Origin: Isoetes taiwanensis
Taxonomy: Eukaryota; Streptophyta; Lycopodiopsida; Isoetales; Isoetaceae
Assembly (NCBI GenBank): GCA_021234155.1
Contig: JAJEKV010000200.1
Span: forward strand, 1 to 64,000
Direction: 5' to 3'
Length of the DNA: 64,000 nt
Made by a program: the position numbers and the translations under genes. Shown piece after piece: positions 12,254-23,520 of this stretch. Under the pieces are notes generated by a model that saw only the letters and a list, made by a program, of their open reading frames with translations, searched no databases and was not told where the DNA came from. Each line of letters starts with the position of its first letter. Position 1 is the first letter of the stretch.

Positions 12254-12586
12254 GATGACATGGCACTTACTATGATGTGGCAATAGGAAGTCGCGGACGT
12301 GACACAACCTAGGGTTTGATGATGTGCCACACGCAGCGTGGGGTTTCATGATGTGGCACTAAAAATGCCACGATGGGATAATTTAGGGTTCGGTGTATGA
12401 CATGATACATGGCCCGATAATATGGCAACCTAGAGTTCGATATGCACCCCATACATATATATATGAGATACTTTTCTAATAATATAAATAAGAAGATAAG
12501 AATATAAATTTAGGTATTTATTCAAAGACACTTGTTCAAAGCTTTTCTCGCTAATTCTCGTTATGTTCAAATTAATATATATAGTC

Positions 12587-12724
12587 ATGGCGGAGGCTCA
12601 ATTCTTAGCGGTTTTCCTCATTGTGGCCCTCTTTACGCGATGCAATATTCATGGCATTACGCGTCTCCCCCCTCCCCCGGTCAAGGCGGTCAAAGGCTGC
12701 ATAGAAGTCTGTGGGGCTCATTAG
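12587..12724 (+). CDS. Possible small secreted peptide, 45 aa
   Basis: The ORF begins at ATGGCGGAGG and ends at TAG. Residues 6-16 (FLAVFLIVALF) form a hydrophobic core typical of a signal peptide, followed by CNIHG, a PPPP run at residues 28-31 and a C-terminal CIEVC pair of cysteines (38 and 42). A TATA-like attaatatatatag lies just 5' (12571-12584), too close for a normal leader unless transcription starts further upstream. No family is recognised. It could be chance, the first exon of a larger gene, or a real short peptide gene. Confidence 0.3.
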   Translation: MAEAQFLAVFLIVALFTRCNIHGITRLPPPPVKAVKGCIEVCGAH

Positions 12725-13189
12725 TGGCACATTTCGAACCATAAAAATACTATTTTTCATCTCTATGGTTTGTAAGTATCATATTATTATTGCAACCAAT
12801 ATCATTCATGGTTATCAAATGTTTCTCTCACAATTTCTTTTGATCTAGGTGTGCTCTTTTTCGGCGATGAATAGAGGTAATCGCAAATCGTCTGCAGGAG
12901 AATGAGCAAGGCGAAGGTAAGTATTTATATAGTTTTATTATACGCTTTACCCTCCGATTAGGTATGTGAGTTTATGCATGGAGTTTTAATTTGTTGTGTA
13001 GAGGAAAGGGGCGTTTAGAGAAAATAGGAGGAGGACTCCACGCAGGTAGGGGCAATCGTCTTTGATGGTCCTCCAAGGCGTAACCTCCACCTATCACTAC
13101 ACCAAAGGTTTGGGTATTAAGATAGCTTTTTATAAAAATAATAAATAAATGAAAATAAAAATAATAAATGCATGATATTTGTGCTTCTG

Positions 13190-13700
13190 CAGCTCCTCCG
13201 CCGCTCCCCGCCTTCCTCGCAAACATGTCTCCCGCCGAGAGAGACCAAATTGCAGCATATTTTGCCTCTTTGACACCAACGCCAGTTAGGCAGCCTCCCG
13301 CTCCTATTCCCCAACGACATAGTGTTGATTATCGGCCTCCACGTTCTCGCGAGAATATTGAGAATGCTAGACGTAGTATGGACTCCCGTTCTAGGCAAGA
13401 GACGGGAACAGTTTTTCTAATGCAAGGAACTTGGAGGAAGATTTCAACGGTAAATATATATCCACTACGTACCAAACATTTCTTTGGTTGCAGCATGTTA
13501 AAGATGCTCATTCTCTCATTACTTCCCAGGTCAAGAAGTAGTGGAGCAACAGACTCACAACCTTCAAGATCGCGACGATCATCACAGGGTTCGGGATCCG
13601 AAGAACATGGTCGCTCGCCTGACTTGGAGAGGCAAGGATCCCGACGACGTCCACGTGTCACTGAAGAAGAGCGTCCATTTCGCTTTGTTTTAGACACGTA
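13190..13700 (+). pseudogene. Transposon-like exon pair, unidentified
   Basis: A splice acceptor (tttgtgcttctgcag, ending 13194) precedes a Pro/Arg/Ser-rich frame: PPPLPAFLANMSPAER, then PRSRENIENARRSMDSRS. An intron-like segment with gtaaat and a cag end (about 13450-13530) follows. Spliced, the next exon reads QEVVEQQTHNLQDRDDHH and ends VSLKKSVHFALF before a TAG; the upstream frame needs one shift to join it. This mix of a low-complexity head and a coiled-coil-like tail is seen in plant transposon proteins, but I cannot name the family. Confidence 0.35.
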
Positions 13701-16560
13701 AGTCTGCGGGTGATTTGGCCCCGAATATACCCGACTATCATATTAATAATAATTTTTTGATGTAAGTTATGTGAACATATTATTTAAGATATCAACCTTA
13801 AATATTAGTACTTTGTCATCTAAATTTGTTGTTTTGTTCATTCTCTTCACTTAGAATACATTGCAAAGTGCTCAAAAGGTTCTTAATCGGGACGGGATAT
13901 GTATATTGACGGTAGACATAAACACGCTTTTATATACCCACCATTTATGCTTCAGGGACGCTCTTCCTAAGAAGCACAAGGCCCCCAAAAATCAACTACA
14001 TTAATTAACCAATACAGAATTTTCTAAAAACCATGATATATGTTGTTTTTCATGCATGAACTTTGTTAATAGAAGAAAACCACGTGTTATAGTGGTTTCT
14101 TGAATTTAGGACATGGTTATGAAGGATGGTTATCAATACCATAGTGGTTTATTAATATTAGTTGTGATTTATGAGATATTTGCATGTGTACTATAATGGT
14201 TTATTAAAACTAATAATGGTTTGTTAAAACCACTCCATGAATTGGGGCATAGTTTCGAGGGGTCGATGTGCTATGGGAAAGTTCAAATTTTTCTCTTATT
14301 AGGTTGAGATTGATAGAGCTAGAGCCATTGATCACTTAAATCGTTTACAAGCTACGTATTTGGTTGAAGTCAAATTTGAGAACACTTTGTGAAGCCACAA
14401 GCATACTAAGTGTTATCGAGTTGGGGCGTGGCTCCTTAATCTCTTCAATATGACAAAGGGAAGAATCTTTTTCTCCATCTCATCACATAAACCTTCTCTA
14501 CTACTAGTAGGAGGTAAGTTAACATTAAAGAGCTTGCAAATGACTACCTTCTAATCATCTAGTCTTTTCTTCTAAAGCATGGTAAACATAGGGGCATGCA
14601 TTTTAACCATAAACCTTGCATTCTGAGTCACCATCATCATTCACATGCATGTACCATGTTGCATCTCCATATCCTTAACACCTTGTCACCATAGAGTGCA
14701 TACGTGGATAAGGGCAACTTTAAAACATCCAATACCAATATTTAATAGAACATTATTGAGATTTGGTGGCAACCTCTATATGCAAATAAGTTTTTATAGT
14801 ATTGAAAGATCTATCACACATAGAATAGCGTAACCACTCTACCATGGTAATTAATAGGGACTAAACTATAATTTTTCTTAATGCCCTGGTTCTCAGGTTT
14901 ACAGGATGAGATCTAATCTCATCCATTGATTGAAGTGCTGTTACCAGCTAATAACAGTTTGTTGGCCCAAATTTTATACTTTTTTTCTATTCTATTATAT
15001 TCTATTCTCATAATGTCCCAGGGTTTTATCACGAATCCTTATAAGATCCTGAAAAAAATATGATCAAATGAGTTGTGGGAACAAGGCTTTGATTTGAAAT
15101 TATGCTGCTGCAACACAATTTCGATAACTTGATGAGGCCACACTCTAAAAGCGTATGAGATTAAGCAAGCAAGAACCATCATATCACAATCTCTCTATAA
15201 CTATATTTTTTCATTGCGGTGCCCCCATTCTCATTTTTTGAACTCTAGAAGTCTCTTGCTCAGGCCACAATAAATCTTGCGGTGGGAAATCCAGTTGGTG
15301 GTGCAGATGCCCCCCTTCCCCCCACCCCATTTCTTACTCAATCGAATGACCATAAGCCATAAGCTTGCTTGCTTTGTCGTGTTTTTTTGCCTGGTCTGCT
15401 TAACTCCAGCTCTTGTTGCTTATGCTTGCTGCCTAATCCAACAACCTTAAACCTTCGGAATCTCCATTGCCTGCCCTGCTTCTCTGCCTGGTCTGCTTCA
15501 ATATCTCTTTTTGTTGTAAATTTTCGAACTAGGGCGTTAAGGGCGATAACAGTATGGCCCTCGGGCATTACCTCAAAATCATTTTCGGGTCGCCATTTTG
15601 GCCATGGCCCTCAATTTTTTTTTTCAGAACGCCCTCACGTTGGCGCATTATCTACGCCATATCCGTCTTGCATGCGCTCTAGACATTAATCACATATGTT
15701 CTTCCATCTCATCCACATATATCCAAAGGCAACACAAGCACCTATTTATAATGCTCAAATTCAAACATGTGATGCTCCCATATACCTTATTTTCCTCCTA
15801 ACTTTTTCTTCTCTCCTGTTTTTGTCCTTGTTTTCTTCTACTTTGTCCAACATTCTGGCTTTCCCTCACCCCTTCCCCACTTATTTTCCTGTTGATTTTT
15901 GCTTGTCTCCTACCTTTGTCCTCGTTTTCTTCTGCTTTGCCCATTCCTCTCACATTTCCCCCTTTTCCCACCATTTGCCTCAAGCCTGCATTACCGCTAG
16001 TTCTTTTCAGTTTTAACATGGTTGTAATGCATCAACAAACATGGATGCAGTTCTTCGAGATCGTCTAGCAGATTACATAAAAAAACTTTGAACACGGGTA
16101 TTTTTAAAACAATGAAATATCAAATAAATAGTTATTACTAGCATATTGCACATATGTTCAAATGGTCATACAGAAGTTGTATATATGATGTTCCTTTAAG
16201 TGTATGTTTTAGTTTTGTAAACTTCCACCATTTCACTATTCCATGTTGCAAGACATCAATGTTGACGTAATAATATAGCAAACTCATTACACATGATCCA
16301 AGTCCTTCCTTAAGTACTACATGAGTATTATCAACTTCATATTATATTTCTTGGATCTCATATCATATCCTCTAGCACTCACAAAGAAACACGAAATAAG
16401 CAACAATAACTATAGAAAAGAAAAATTGATTTTCTGCAAATCAAGATCCAGAAGGACCTTCCTTGTCACTTGTACCTGATGAGCAAGTCAAATGTTAAAA
16501 ATAAATCATTCAAGAACAAGAGTAAATGACCAATGTGTATCTGAATTCCTAGAATTAACG
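13701..16560. other. Gene-poor AT-rich region
   Basis: I see no gene I can support. At 14040-14260 short variants of tagtggtttattaa recur, and their reverse complements reappear at 18790-19030. At 14900-14970 there are two short inverted repeats (tgagatctaatctca; ctgttaccagctaataacag). At 15360-15500 the phrase gcctggtctgctt occurs twice about 120 bp apart. Confidence 0.5.
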
Positions 16561-18076
16561 CTCGCTTTTGAACGGACATTTGCCGCCTATTTTTCTAGGG
16601 TTATAGGAAGACAGGTTGGAATTCCCGCCTAGCCGTGCTCGTTAGGTTATGCCTTGCCGGCATTTTTTTTGGGGCCTGGAAGCTTTTGTTTGCCATAGGT
16701 TGCCGCTCTGCTCGTTCCTTCTCAAGTCCATGGCGGTAAGACACTTCTGTGTTTTGGTTTTCTTCCCTAAGATTGCTTTCGCTGATCTGTATTCTATTTT
16801 TCTTGTTTGATCGGCCTACTTTTCTCATAGCCGGCAACCATTTCCAGTTCCCTGTTCATTGTGTGCATGTCATGCTCCGAGCTTCAAGCATTTGGAATGA
16901 GGCGTGCACAGGGCACGAAAGGATTTGATAAAGCTGTATTCAGTCATCTGAACATTTTTTTCAATTGCATGCTCAGTTATTCAGATTTTCCTGCTTTAGT
17001 CCTGCTCTTTAGTTAATATCATCTTTTTGAGGCTGCATTTGTGTAACCTGCGCCATATATCCTATTTTATTTGCATTTACCTTGGATTATGTATTCACCT
17101 CCTTCTTAATTCATGGGTTGCTAAGTTTTGTTAGCGTTTTATTTTCAGATACTATGTTGACAGAAGCTCTACACTTGGTAAATGTCAGATTATTTAAATC
17201 TTTTCGACTGCACCTCAAGTACTATGTTCAGGAAAGCACAAGTTTTGTCTACATTATTTAAGACTGCTCTCTTACATCTACATAAGGTGAAGTTTATTCT
17301 TATCCCTTTGATTGCTCAGACTTCCTCCTCCATTTATTCATGCATGTTTTGTTACTTGTCTTTTGTCTAGCTTAATGCAATACCAAAGAAACACAGTCAA
17401 ATCAAGGACACACATAACAGTTCTAGAACATCTTGTCATAGGCGATTTCAAAGTTGCACCATATGGCAAACATTAACTTTTTTGTTGTTCTTGTCCCTAG
17501 AGATGAAAGTTTTGCAGATTTGCTTGACGCCAATCAATTGAGAAATGGAGTTGTGGCGTGAAGTCACATGGAATAATGCCATAATGTGCAGGTTAATTCA
17601 AGCTCTTCTTCAGTACAGTATGCACGGAAGCATAGAAAAGTATGTTCAGCTGTGATAGTATCTTATCTTTCCTTTTTGTTTGTTCATGTGCCTAGAGATG
17701 AAAGGTTTGCAGATTTGCTTGACAACAATTGAGAAGTGGAGTTATGAATCAAAGTCACGAAGAATAATGCCATAAGGAACAGGTTAGTTCAAGCTCTTTC
17801 TAGTATAATATTCAGAGCAGCATATTTCTAGAAGAATGTTATTTGTATTCAGCTATATGTTTGTAGTAGCTGAGCAAAATATGGTTCGTGCAAGCAACCA
17901 ACTGCAAGACTGACTTCTAGTTGTTATAGTTGTGAGTGTTCCACAAAAATAAGCCATTCTATATATTGCTTTCTCATTTACAGGCATTAGGAAATTAGAA
18001 ACTCAGCAGCTTTTGATTGCATAAATGTATGGACCATGTATATGTTGATTGTTAACTATGTGCTGCGTTCCATACC
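16561..18076 (+). other. Transcription-unit-like stretch with a duplicated segment
   Basis: ATGGCG at about 16731 is followed at once by a consensus splice donor (gtaaga), and later stretches end in cag followed by gtt- or gta-type starts, so a spliced transcript is possible. A segment of about 100 bp starting ctagagatgaaag and ending caggttaattcaagctctt occurs at 17500-17610 and again at 17692-17800 (about 192 bp apart, diverged). No protein frame spans it. It may be a decayed gene or a non-coding transcript. Confidence 0.3.
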
Positions 18077-18178
18077 ATGTGATTTGTTGGATTTATATGT
18101 TGTTTGGTTCCTGCTGTTTATGGATAAATGTGATTTGTTGGATTTATATGTTGTTTGGTTCCTGCTGTTTATGGATAA
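18077..18178. repeat. Perfect 51-bp tandem duplication
   Basis: 18077-18127 and 18128-18178 are identical (start atgtgatttgttggattta). The unit length is a multiple of three, so the open frame through it simply repeats 17 residues. Perfect identity in otherwise decayed DNA points to a recent duplication. Confidence 0.93.
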
Positions 18179-18546
18179 GACTGGAAATGTCAGGGTTCAA
18201 TTCCCTAATCTCTTCACATATGGATTATGACCATAGATGTGCTGTTTTTAAAGTATAAACACTGGCACGGCAACAATTTCGTTAATGGCTACGTAGATAC
18301 AAATTTTAGCAATAGATGTCTAATGTGCATTGAATAAAACACTAACCATATAGAAAGCCTTTTTTAACGTCACACCATTAGGCAGCGTGATGATTGCTTA
18401 TGTTTTCAAAACGGTAATGGTTTTCTAATGGACGAAAAATAAAGAACTAATAATCTAGAATAAAGCACTAATGATATACATTAAAAAATTGCTATTAGTT
18501 GATGAAGAAACTCGTAACAATTGGATCCATGCTTATATCTTCAAAG

Positions 18547-18640
18547 CAACTTTAGTGTGTCTTGTTATGGTTTTGAAATTAATATCAGTTTTCAACTTTA
18601 ATGTGTCTTGTTATGGTTTTGAAATTAATATCAACTCCAT
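18547..18640. repeat. Near-perfect 46-bp tandem duplication
   Basis: The unit caactttaatgtgtcttgtt with its continuation atggttttgaaattaat occurs at 18547 and 18593, with one or two differences between copies. Confidence 0.88.
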
Positions 18641-19081
18641 CGTCCAACACACCAAGATTGGCTCCAAATACAAAACAGGTTAAAGATGCAACTGTTCACT
18701 ATCTTGGTGAAAAAGACATTAACATTTTTATAAGAAGTTGACGCATTTTAGTGGATCGTACAACATTGCTACATAGGAAAAGAAGTAGGCAACTTCATAA
18801 AAAAACCACTTCAAGTTTTAGAAACAATCACAACCAAAATCAATAGTGATTTATGGTCTATACTATTTATGAACATAGTATTAAACCAAACAAATAAACT
18901 ATTATAAGGAACTATGATGGTGAACCATGATAACAAAATCGAATAATAAACCACAAGCAAGAACCATGCCATATAACTAATTGTGGTTATTCAACACATT
19001 AACCCACTTAGTAACATTAGTTTAATATAGTAGTTTTGTAAAAAAGAAGATGTGAAAAACTGATAATAACTTATTTTTGGG

Positions 19082-20075
19082 AGCCTTGTGAAGGATGATG
19101 AGGGAAGTGTCTTTTATACTACACTGAGGGACGCGGTCACAAATAATATCTCTCGTTTATGGCCTCCCCGCGGTATAGGGGAGTGGCCTGGCGCTTATGA
19201 CCAACGCGAAATAGAGAGCGTCAAAAATAAAATGAAACAGAGTTTCCCAGAGATAGAAAAAGCAAAGGCGTTTAACTGGAAGAAGCTCACTTCGATGATG
19301 GGCGAGCTTATACGAAAAAGGAGGTACATGACCTAGTCATAGTCTTGTTTTTATTATTTTGATATGGCGTTGATCTATCGATTTATGTCAAAGGCACCAT
19401 GTGGTCAAGGAACCGGGGCGGACTTTATAAAAAAGAAGGAGGCGATTGGTCAAAAGTCCCTAAACTCACTTAATCTCCACAAGGAAGATATCAAGGTATT
19501 TTTATTTTTTTTTGTCATTCGCTCACTTTAACTTGTGATAATGTTGTGTGCCTTTGCAATCGATTGCATTCGAACGCAAAAAGGATCCGTAAAGCAAACA
19601 TAGAGCTCGGACCGACAAAGCAACTAAAAGTGATCGAAAGGCGTCTCATTTGGGCTCCGGCGGTCGAAAAGGGTTTTTCCATAGATTCGTAAGAGCTATA
19701 TTAGTTCACATTAATTTTAATAAGAACTTTAAATGTCACTAGCTAATACTCGTTATATTGTCATAGGAACATCTATACGGGTTTGCCCCTAACAAGCAGC
19801 AGGTACAAGTAGCCACGGAACGGGAGCTGTTTAGCTGTATCAACAGTTATACGACGAGGGAACTCTCCCAATTCGCGGGAATGCGGGGGTGCGTTGTAGA
19901 AAATTATTATAATTCTATGAACTACATTAACGCCATATTCTTTTGGTTTTTATAGGAAGCAGTGGCGGATATGAATGAAGGTCTAGAGCATGACATAAGG
20001 CTCGGGCGCGGCGAGGGATCTGCAAACGTCGATGGAGAGCCATCCAATCGCAAACCGCACTGCGGCGTCCTCTAA
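19082..20075 (+). pseudogene. Multi-exon transposon-like gene remnant
   Basis: Exon-like frames follow one another. The first (19088-19336) includes RLWPPRGIGEWPGAYDQ and NWKKLTSMMGELIRKRR. The next (about 19395-19496) reads CGQGTGADFIKKKEAIGQ before a gtattt donor. Then comes a stretch at about 19585-19690, then LYGFAPNKQQVQVATERE (about 19770-19910), and EAVADMNEGLEHDIRLG ending near VDGEPSNRKP and a stop at 20073-20075. Introns of about 60-100 bp separate them, and frames are broken in places. The layout resembles plant transposase accessory genes (En/Spm type), but that is a guess from style, not from a conserved motif. Confidence 0.4.
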
Positions 20076-20154
20076 CTACGCACTTTGGATGACTACTCCA
20101 CTGAATCTGAGAGAGAGTAGCTCTAGGCTAAAAGGGTGGATACTCCTCTTAACG

Positions 20155-20300
20155 AGTCTTTTGTGATTATTTAAAAATATAAATACAATTCACTTTTGTG
20201 ATTATTTAAAAATATAAATATAAAAATAATTTTGTGACTATTTAAAAATATGAATATAAAAACACTTTTGTGATTATTTAAAAATATTTTTATATAAATA
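20155..20300. repeat. ~36-38 bp AT-rich tandem repeat
   Basis: The unit ttttgtgattatttaaaaat plus atgaatataaaaa occurs about four times in a row, with small length differences. Confidence 0.85.
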
Positions 20301-20331
20301 TATTTTTTATTTTTTTTTATTTTTTATTTTT

Positions 20332-20780
20332 TCCCTTCACGTCAAAGATCACGACGATCCATCGCGGGCTTTTTGCCACGTGGCTTTTTATATAAATTTT
20401 TTTTTTTTTTTTTATTTTTCCCCTTCACGTCGATGCGACGATCCATCGGGCTTTTTTTTTTGCTACGTGGCTTTTCTACACGCCGATTTTCCGAATTTTC
20501 CACGACTGTTCCACGCGTCACGCCGCATGCGGCGATACACGCGGGTTTTCACTACTGCGTGGATTTTTGGTGATGTTCCACGCAGTATATTCCACGCGGT
20601 ATATTCCACGCGGTATATTTCACGCAGACGTGCCATCCATCGCGACGTCTGCGGGCTGACGTCTGGCGATCGACGTCATTCTGACGTCTGACGCCGGCCG
20701 ACCACGCGCATCGCGACGTGAAACCGCAACGACGCCTCGACGCCGGCACGGCCGTCAGGCGTCAGCAGACGTCAGACGAT
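20332..20780. repeat. Duplicated CACGTC block and CpG-rich GACGTC tract
   Basis: A block of about 80 bp beginning cccttcacgtc and ending tacgtggctttt occurs at 20333-20390 and 20419-20474. It is followed by ttccacgcggtatattccac in three tandem variants (20576-20625), then a CpG-dense stretch with many gacgtc and gtctgacg motifs to 20780. The ACGT-core motifs are bZIP-type binding sites in plants generally; here they look like part of a repeat. No gene is seen. Confidence 0.6.
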
Positions 20781-21439
20781 CGCCGCTATTGGCGCCGCTT
20801 AAATGGCCTTTTTTCTTGTTGTGAAAGAAGCCACGCGTTAGTGGATACCGCCGCCCAAGAATTGCCGAAAAGAAATAAATTCCACGATCGTTTGTTCTCG
20901 CCCCGTGAAAACTCTCGTCCATCCGCCTTTGCTAGCATCCAAAAAGCTCGATTTCATTTGCAATAATCCGGCGGTGATGGCTTGCGGGGAGGGAGGGCGC
21001 CCCCCTTAGCCGCCAAGAACGGCCAGCGCTAACGGCATTTTTACCGGTTGCCATTTCAACGACGAGGCATTACCTGTAAGGCATCCCGATGGAGACACAA
21101 AGGTGAAAGCATCTAACCTTTGTTGCATGGCCAGTAATTCGCTTAAAGAAGGTGAGTTTCATTTTCTTGGAAGACATAGAGGAAGATAGATCAGAAAAAG
21201 TAGATTGAGTGCTTATACTAAGATGCACAAGCTGATTATGTCATATGTATGAAATTAAAACGCTTGCATACCGCACCATTCATTCAAAATTTCAAAACTA
21301 TAAGGCTCAAGCAGAGCATTCGTGAATTTAAAAACATCAGATTCTTTACATAGATGGGATATTCTTTAAAAAACCTGCGTTCTTTACATTGTTTTAATTA
21401 CATTTGTGTGTTATTCATCTATGTGTTATTCATCTGTGT

Positions 21440-21730
21440 GTTGTTCCTCAGTAGTCTCAAATGCTGGCACAATAGTCTCAAATGCTGTTGAACTGGCATA
21501 CAAGATTCTGGCAAATAAGATGGTGCAGCTATTGGGATATTACCCAAAATGGCTTCGAGGTCTGCAACTCTAATTATCAGCTTAGCATTCTCCATTTCAA
21601 GCCCTTCCAGAGCACGACACTACTCATTGAATAAGCTTATGCTTGTAGCCTATGCTGGCACAGGAGGAACTTCAGTTGAGGACGCGCCAGGCGTATGTTC
21701 AGTTGAATACGCGCGAGGCGCGAATTCATA
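21440..21730 (-). pseudogene. Coding-like fragment, broken
   Basis: Read on the minus strand from 21728, the frame gives EFAPRAYSTEHTPGASS with a near-duplicated Ser-Thr-Glu phrase. After two stops in the same frame it continues LEGLEMENAKLIIRVADL, a heptad-like Leu/Ile pattern, and ends near PESCMPVQQH. It could be a relic of a gene paired with the charged ORF at 22,594-23,064 on the same strand, but nothing joins them directly. No family is recognised. Confidence 0.3.
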
Positions 21731-21946
21731 AATCTATAAGAGAGAAAAAACAAATTAGTGATTTCGCGCCATGAGCGAATACCATTCATTTGAAATTTAA
21801 ATGCACTACTGGCATTAGCAGGTCTTATGAATTGTAACTCATTATGAAAGCTAGTTACTGTATGCAATTCACGCTATGCATGTATCCTGTATTGTACTTT
21901 AAAGCAGTACTGTAATTTCTTCAGAAGTTGTACTGTAATTTTCAAA

Positions 21947-22160
21947 TTTGAGAGAGCTGAAGTGAAATCACGCCAGGCACGAAATATCTTTGTGTGCAAA
22001 ATTTTTAAATTGTACAGGTTCAATACACGCCTGGCGTGGATTGTTTCAAGCTAATTACTGTATGCAATTCATGCCAGGCATGTATTGGACCTGTACAATT
22101 AAAAAAAATTTGCACACAATAATATCTCGAACCTGGCGTGATACTTCGGCTCTCTCAAAA
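21947..22160. repeat. Long inverted repeat, ~96-bp arms
   Basis: The left arm 21947-22043 (tttgagagagctgaagtgaa ...) and right arm 22065-22160 (caattcatgccaggcatgta ... ctctcaaaa) are reverse complements with scattered mismatches around a 21-base loop. The sub-motif gccaggc / gcctggc appears four times. A partial direct copy of the right arm start (ttactgtatgcaattcacg) lies 201 bp upstream at about 21855. It could be a MITE-like foldback or a hairpin small-RNA locus. Confidence 0.8.
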
Positions 22161-22176
22161 TTAGGAATGTTTAGAG

Positions 22177-22448
22177 CCAGAATTCAAAACATGTTCTGAA
22201 CAAATTATAGTTATGCTTTCAAATTAGAGTTGACACTAAAGAAACATATTGCAGTCATTAAATCCTTGTATTGCCATTGAAAATTTTTACATTAGGCCTT
22301 TTATTAGAGTTGCCAGAATTCAAAACAGCTTCTGAAGAAATTACAGTTCTGCTTTCAAGTTAGAGTAGAAACTAAAGAAACATATTACAGTCAGTAAATC
22401 CTTGTATTGCCATTGAAAATTTTTACATAAGGCCTTTTATTAGAGTTG
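22177..22448. repeat. 136-bp tandem duplication
   Basis: The unit starting ccagaattcaaaaca and ending ccttttattagagttg occurs at 22177 and 22313, with about 10 differences between the copies. It directly abuts the inverted repeat on its left. Confidence 0.88.
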
Positions 22449-22593
22449 CCCAGCTCTGTGTTACAAAATTACAGAACTTCTAGGCAGTTTAAGGAGATGC
22501 CTAGCTCCATTCATAATCATGATTTGAGGCCTTTTTTGGAGATGCCCAGCTCGCTCTTCTGAACCAAAAACTAAATAACAAAAACAAAAAAAA

Positions 22594-23064
22594 TCAGCCC
22601 TCTACCTCCTCCTCTTCTTCCTCCGCCTCTTCTTCCTCTGAGCTTTCATCTGCCATCTCTCCAAGGATGTCTTCGGCAGCATCTTCGTCTTCGGAGGAGG
22701 AGCGAGCGTCCATAATCAGCTCCTTTTTTTCTTCTTCTAATTCTTCCCGCCATTCTTCATCTGCTTCCTCCATTTCTTCTTCTTTTTCAAGCTCGTTCTC
22801 CATCTCCTCAGCTGAATCAAGGGGAGTATGGGGGGACTCAGGGCTGCTGGTGCTGGTGCTCAAATAATCCTTTCCCGGGCGAAGCTTGCCCTGAAGAAAT
22901 AACTCCTCGCAATCATCCGGTCTGTGGTGCGGAAGGCAGCCACAGCGGCATCTGCGGGAGGGGGGAATTGATTTTTTGATCAGTTTCCTGATCTGCCTCT
23001 TCGCCTCTCGGAGGCGAGTCCGGCGGGATGGAGCGGGACGAGGCCGGACAGCATGGCTCACCAT
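22594..23064 (-). CDS. Charged protein, basic N-terminus and acidic C-terminus, 156 aa
   Basis: The ORF is intact and intronless. I start it at the ATG at 23064 because it sits in a strong plant start context (ACCATGG); the frame is open 32 codons further upstream. Residues 7-45 are Arg/Lys/Pro rich (TRLREAKRQIRKLIKK). A compact Cys/His cluster, CRCGCLPHHRPDDC, lies at about 39-52. A Ser/Thr/Pro linker follows, and from about residue 85 the chain is almost all Glu/Asp with Ser, ending EEEEEEVEG. Upstream, ctataagaaacc at about 23170-23180 (minus strand) could serve as a TATA element. I do not recognise the family. It may be a transposon accessory or chromatin-like protein; the acidic tail could also be a GAA-type repeat expansion. 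Confidence 0.5.
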   Translation of the reverse strand: MVSHAVRPRPAPSRRTRLREAKRQIRKLIKKSIPPSRRCRCGCLPHHRPDDCEELFLQGKLRPGKDYLSTSTSSPESPHTPLDSAEEMENELEKEEEMEEADEEWREELEEEKKELIMDARSSSEDEDAAEDILGEMADESSEEEEAEEEEEEVEG

Positions 23065-23254
23065 GGTAGAATGGAAGGAAGGATGGAAGGCGCTAGAAGG
23101 AAGAAAGGATTGGCGGTTGAAAGAATGGAGGGTTTCATGCAAGATATAGAGTAGTTGCATGCAAGGTTTCTTATAGGCGCGGTTGTAATTATGATTCCAT
23201 CACATCATACAAGATTTATATCATATACGAATTAGCTATCATTACTTCTATTGA

Positions 23255-23520
23255 ATTAATTACGCCCTAGGTTATCATTAATTCTCTATAGAATTACCCA
23301 CATGTCAGCTATACTTAAAACCTATGTTTTCATTAATTTTGTATAATTACCTAGACCTCAGCTATACTTACAACCAACTTTGGCCTATCTAGATTTACGA
23401 CCAACTTTGGCCTATCTAGTACTACTAGCATACACCCTATGTTACCATTAATTTTGCAATAATTACCTACACCTAAGCTATACTTACAACCTATTTTTGG
23501 CTGCACTTACAACATATATT
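23255..23520. repeat. Diverged tandem repeat, cagctatacttacaacc units
   Basis: The phrases ctatgttaccattaattttg, aattacctacacc and agctatacttacaacc recur three times (about 23270, 23325, 23440), and aaccaactttggcctatcta is doubled at 23370-23415. Confidence 0.7.

Noticed and set aside
13085-13110. A second CACTA element starting at cactacaccaaagg
   Set aside because: No matching inverted end or 3-bp duplication could be found downstream.
15338-15568. Minus-strand frame starting MPEGHTVIALN, like the start of Nei/Fpg DNA glycosylases
   Set aside because: Only the first seven residues fit; the rest is Lys/Gln-rich with no glycosylase motif, so it is a coincidence.
20500-20780. CpG island promoter
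   Set aside because: The CpG density comes from repeated gacgtc and cacgcgg words and no gene follows.
22667-22867. Plus-strand Ser-rich frame opposite the charged ORF
   Set aside because: It is the antisense of the Glu/Asp-rich coding run on the minus strand.
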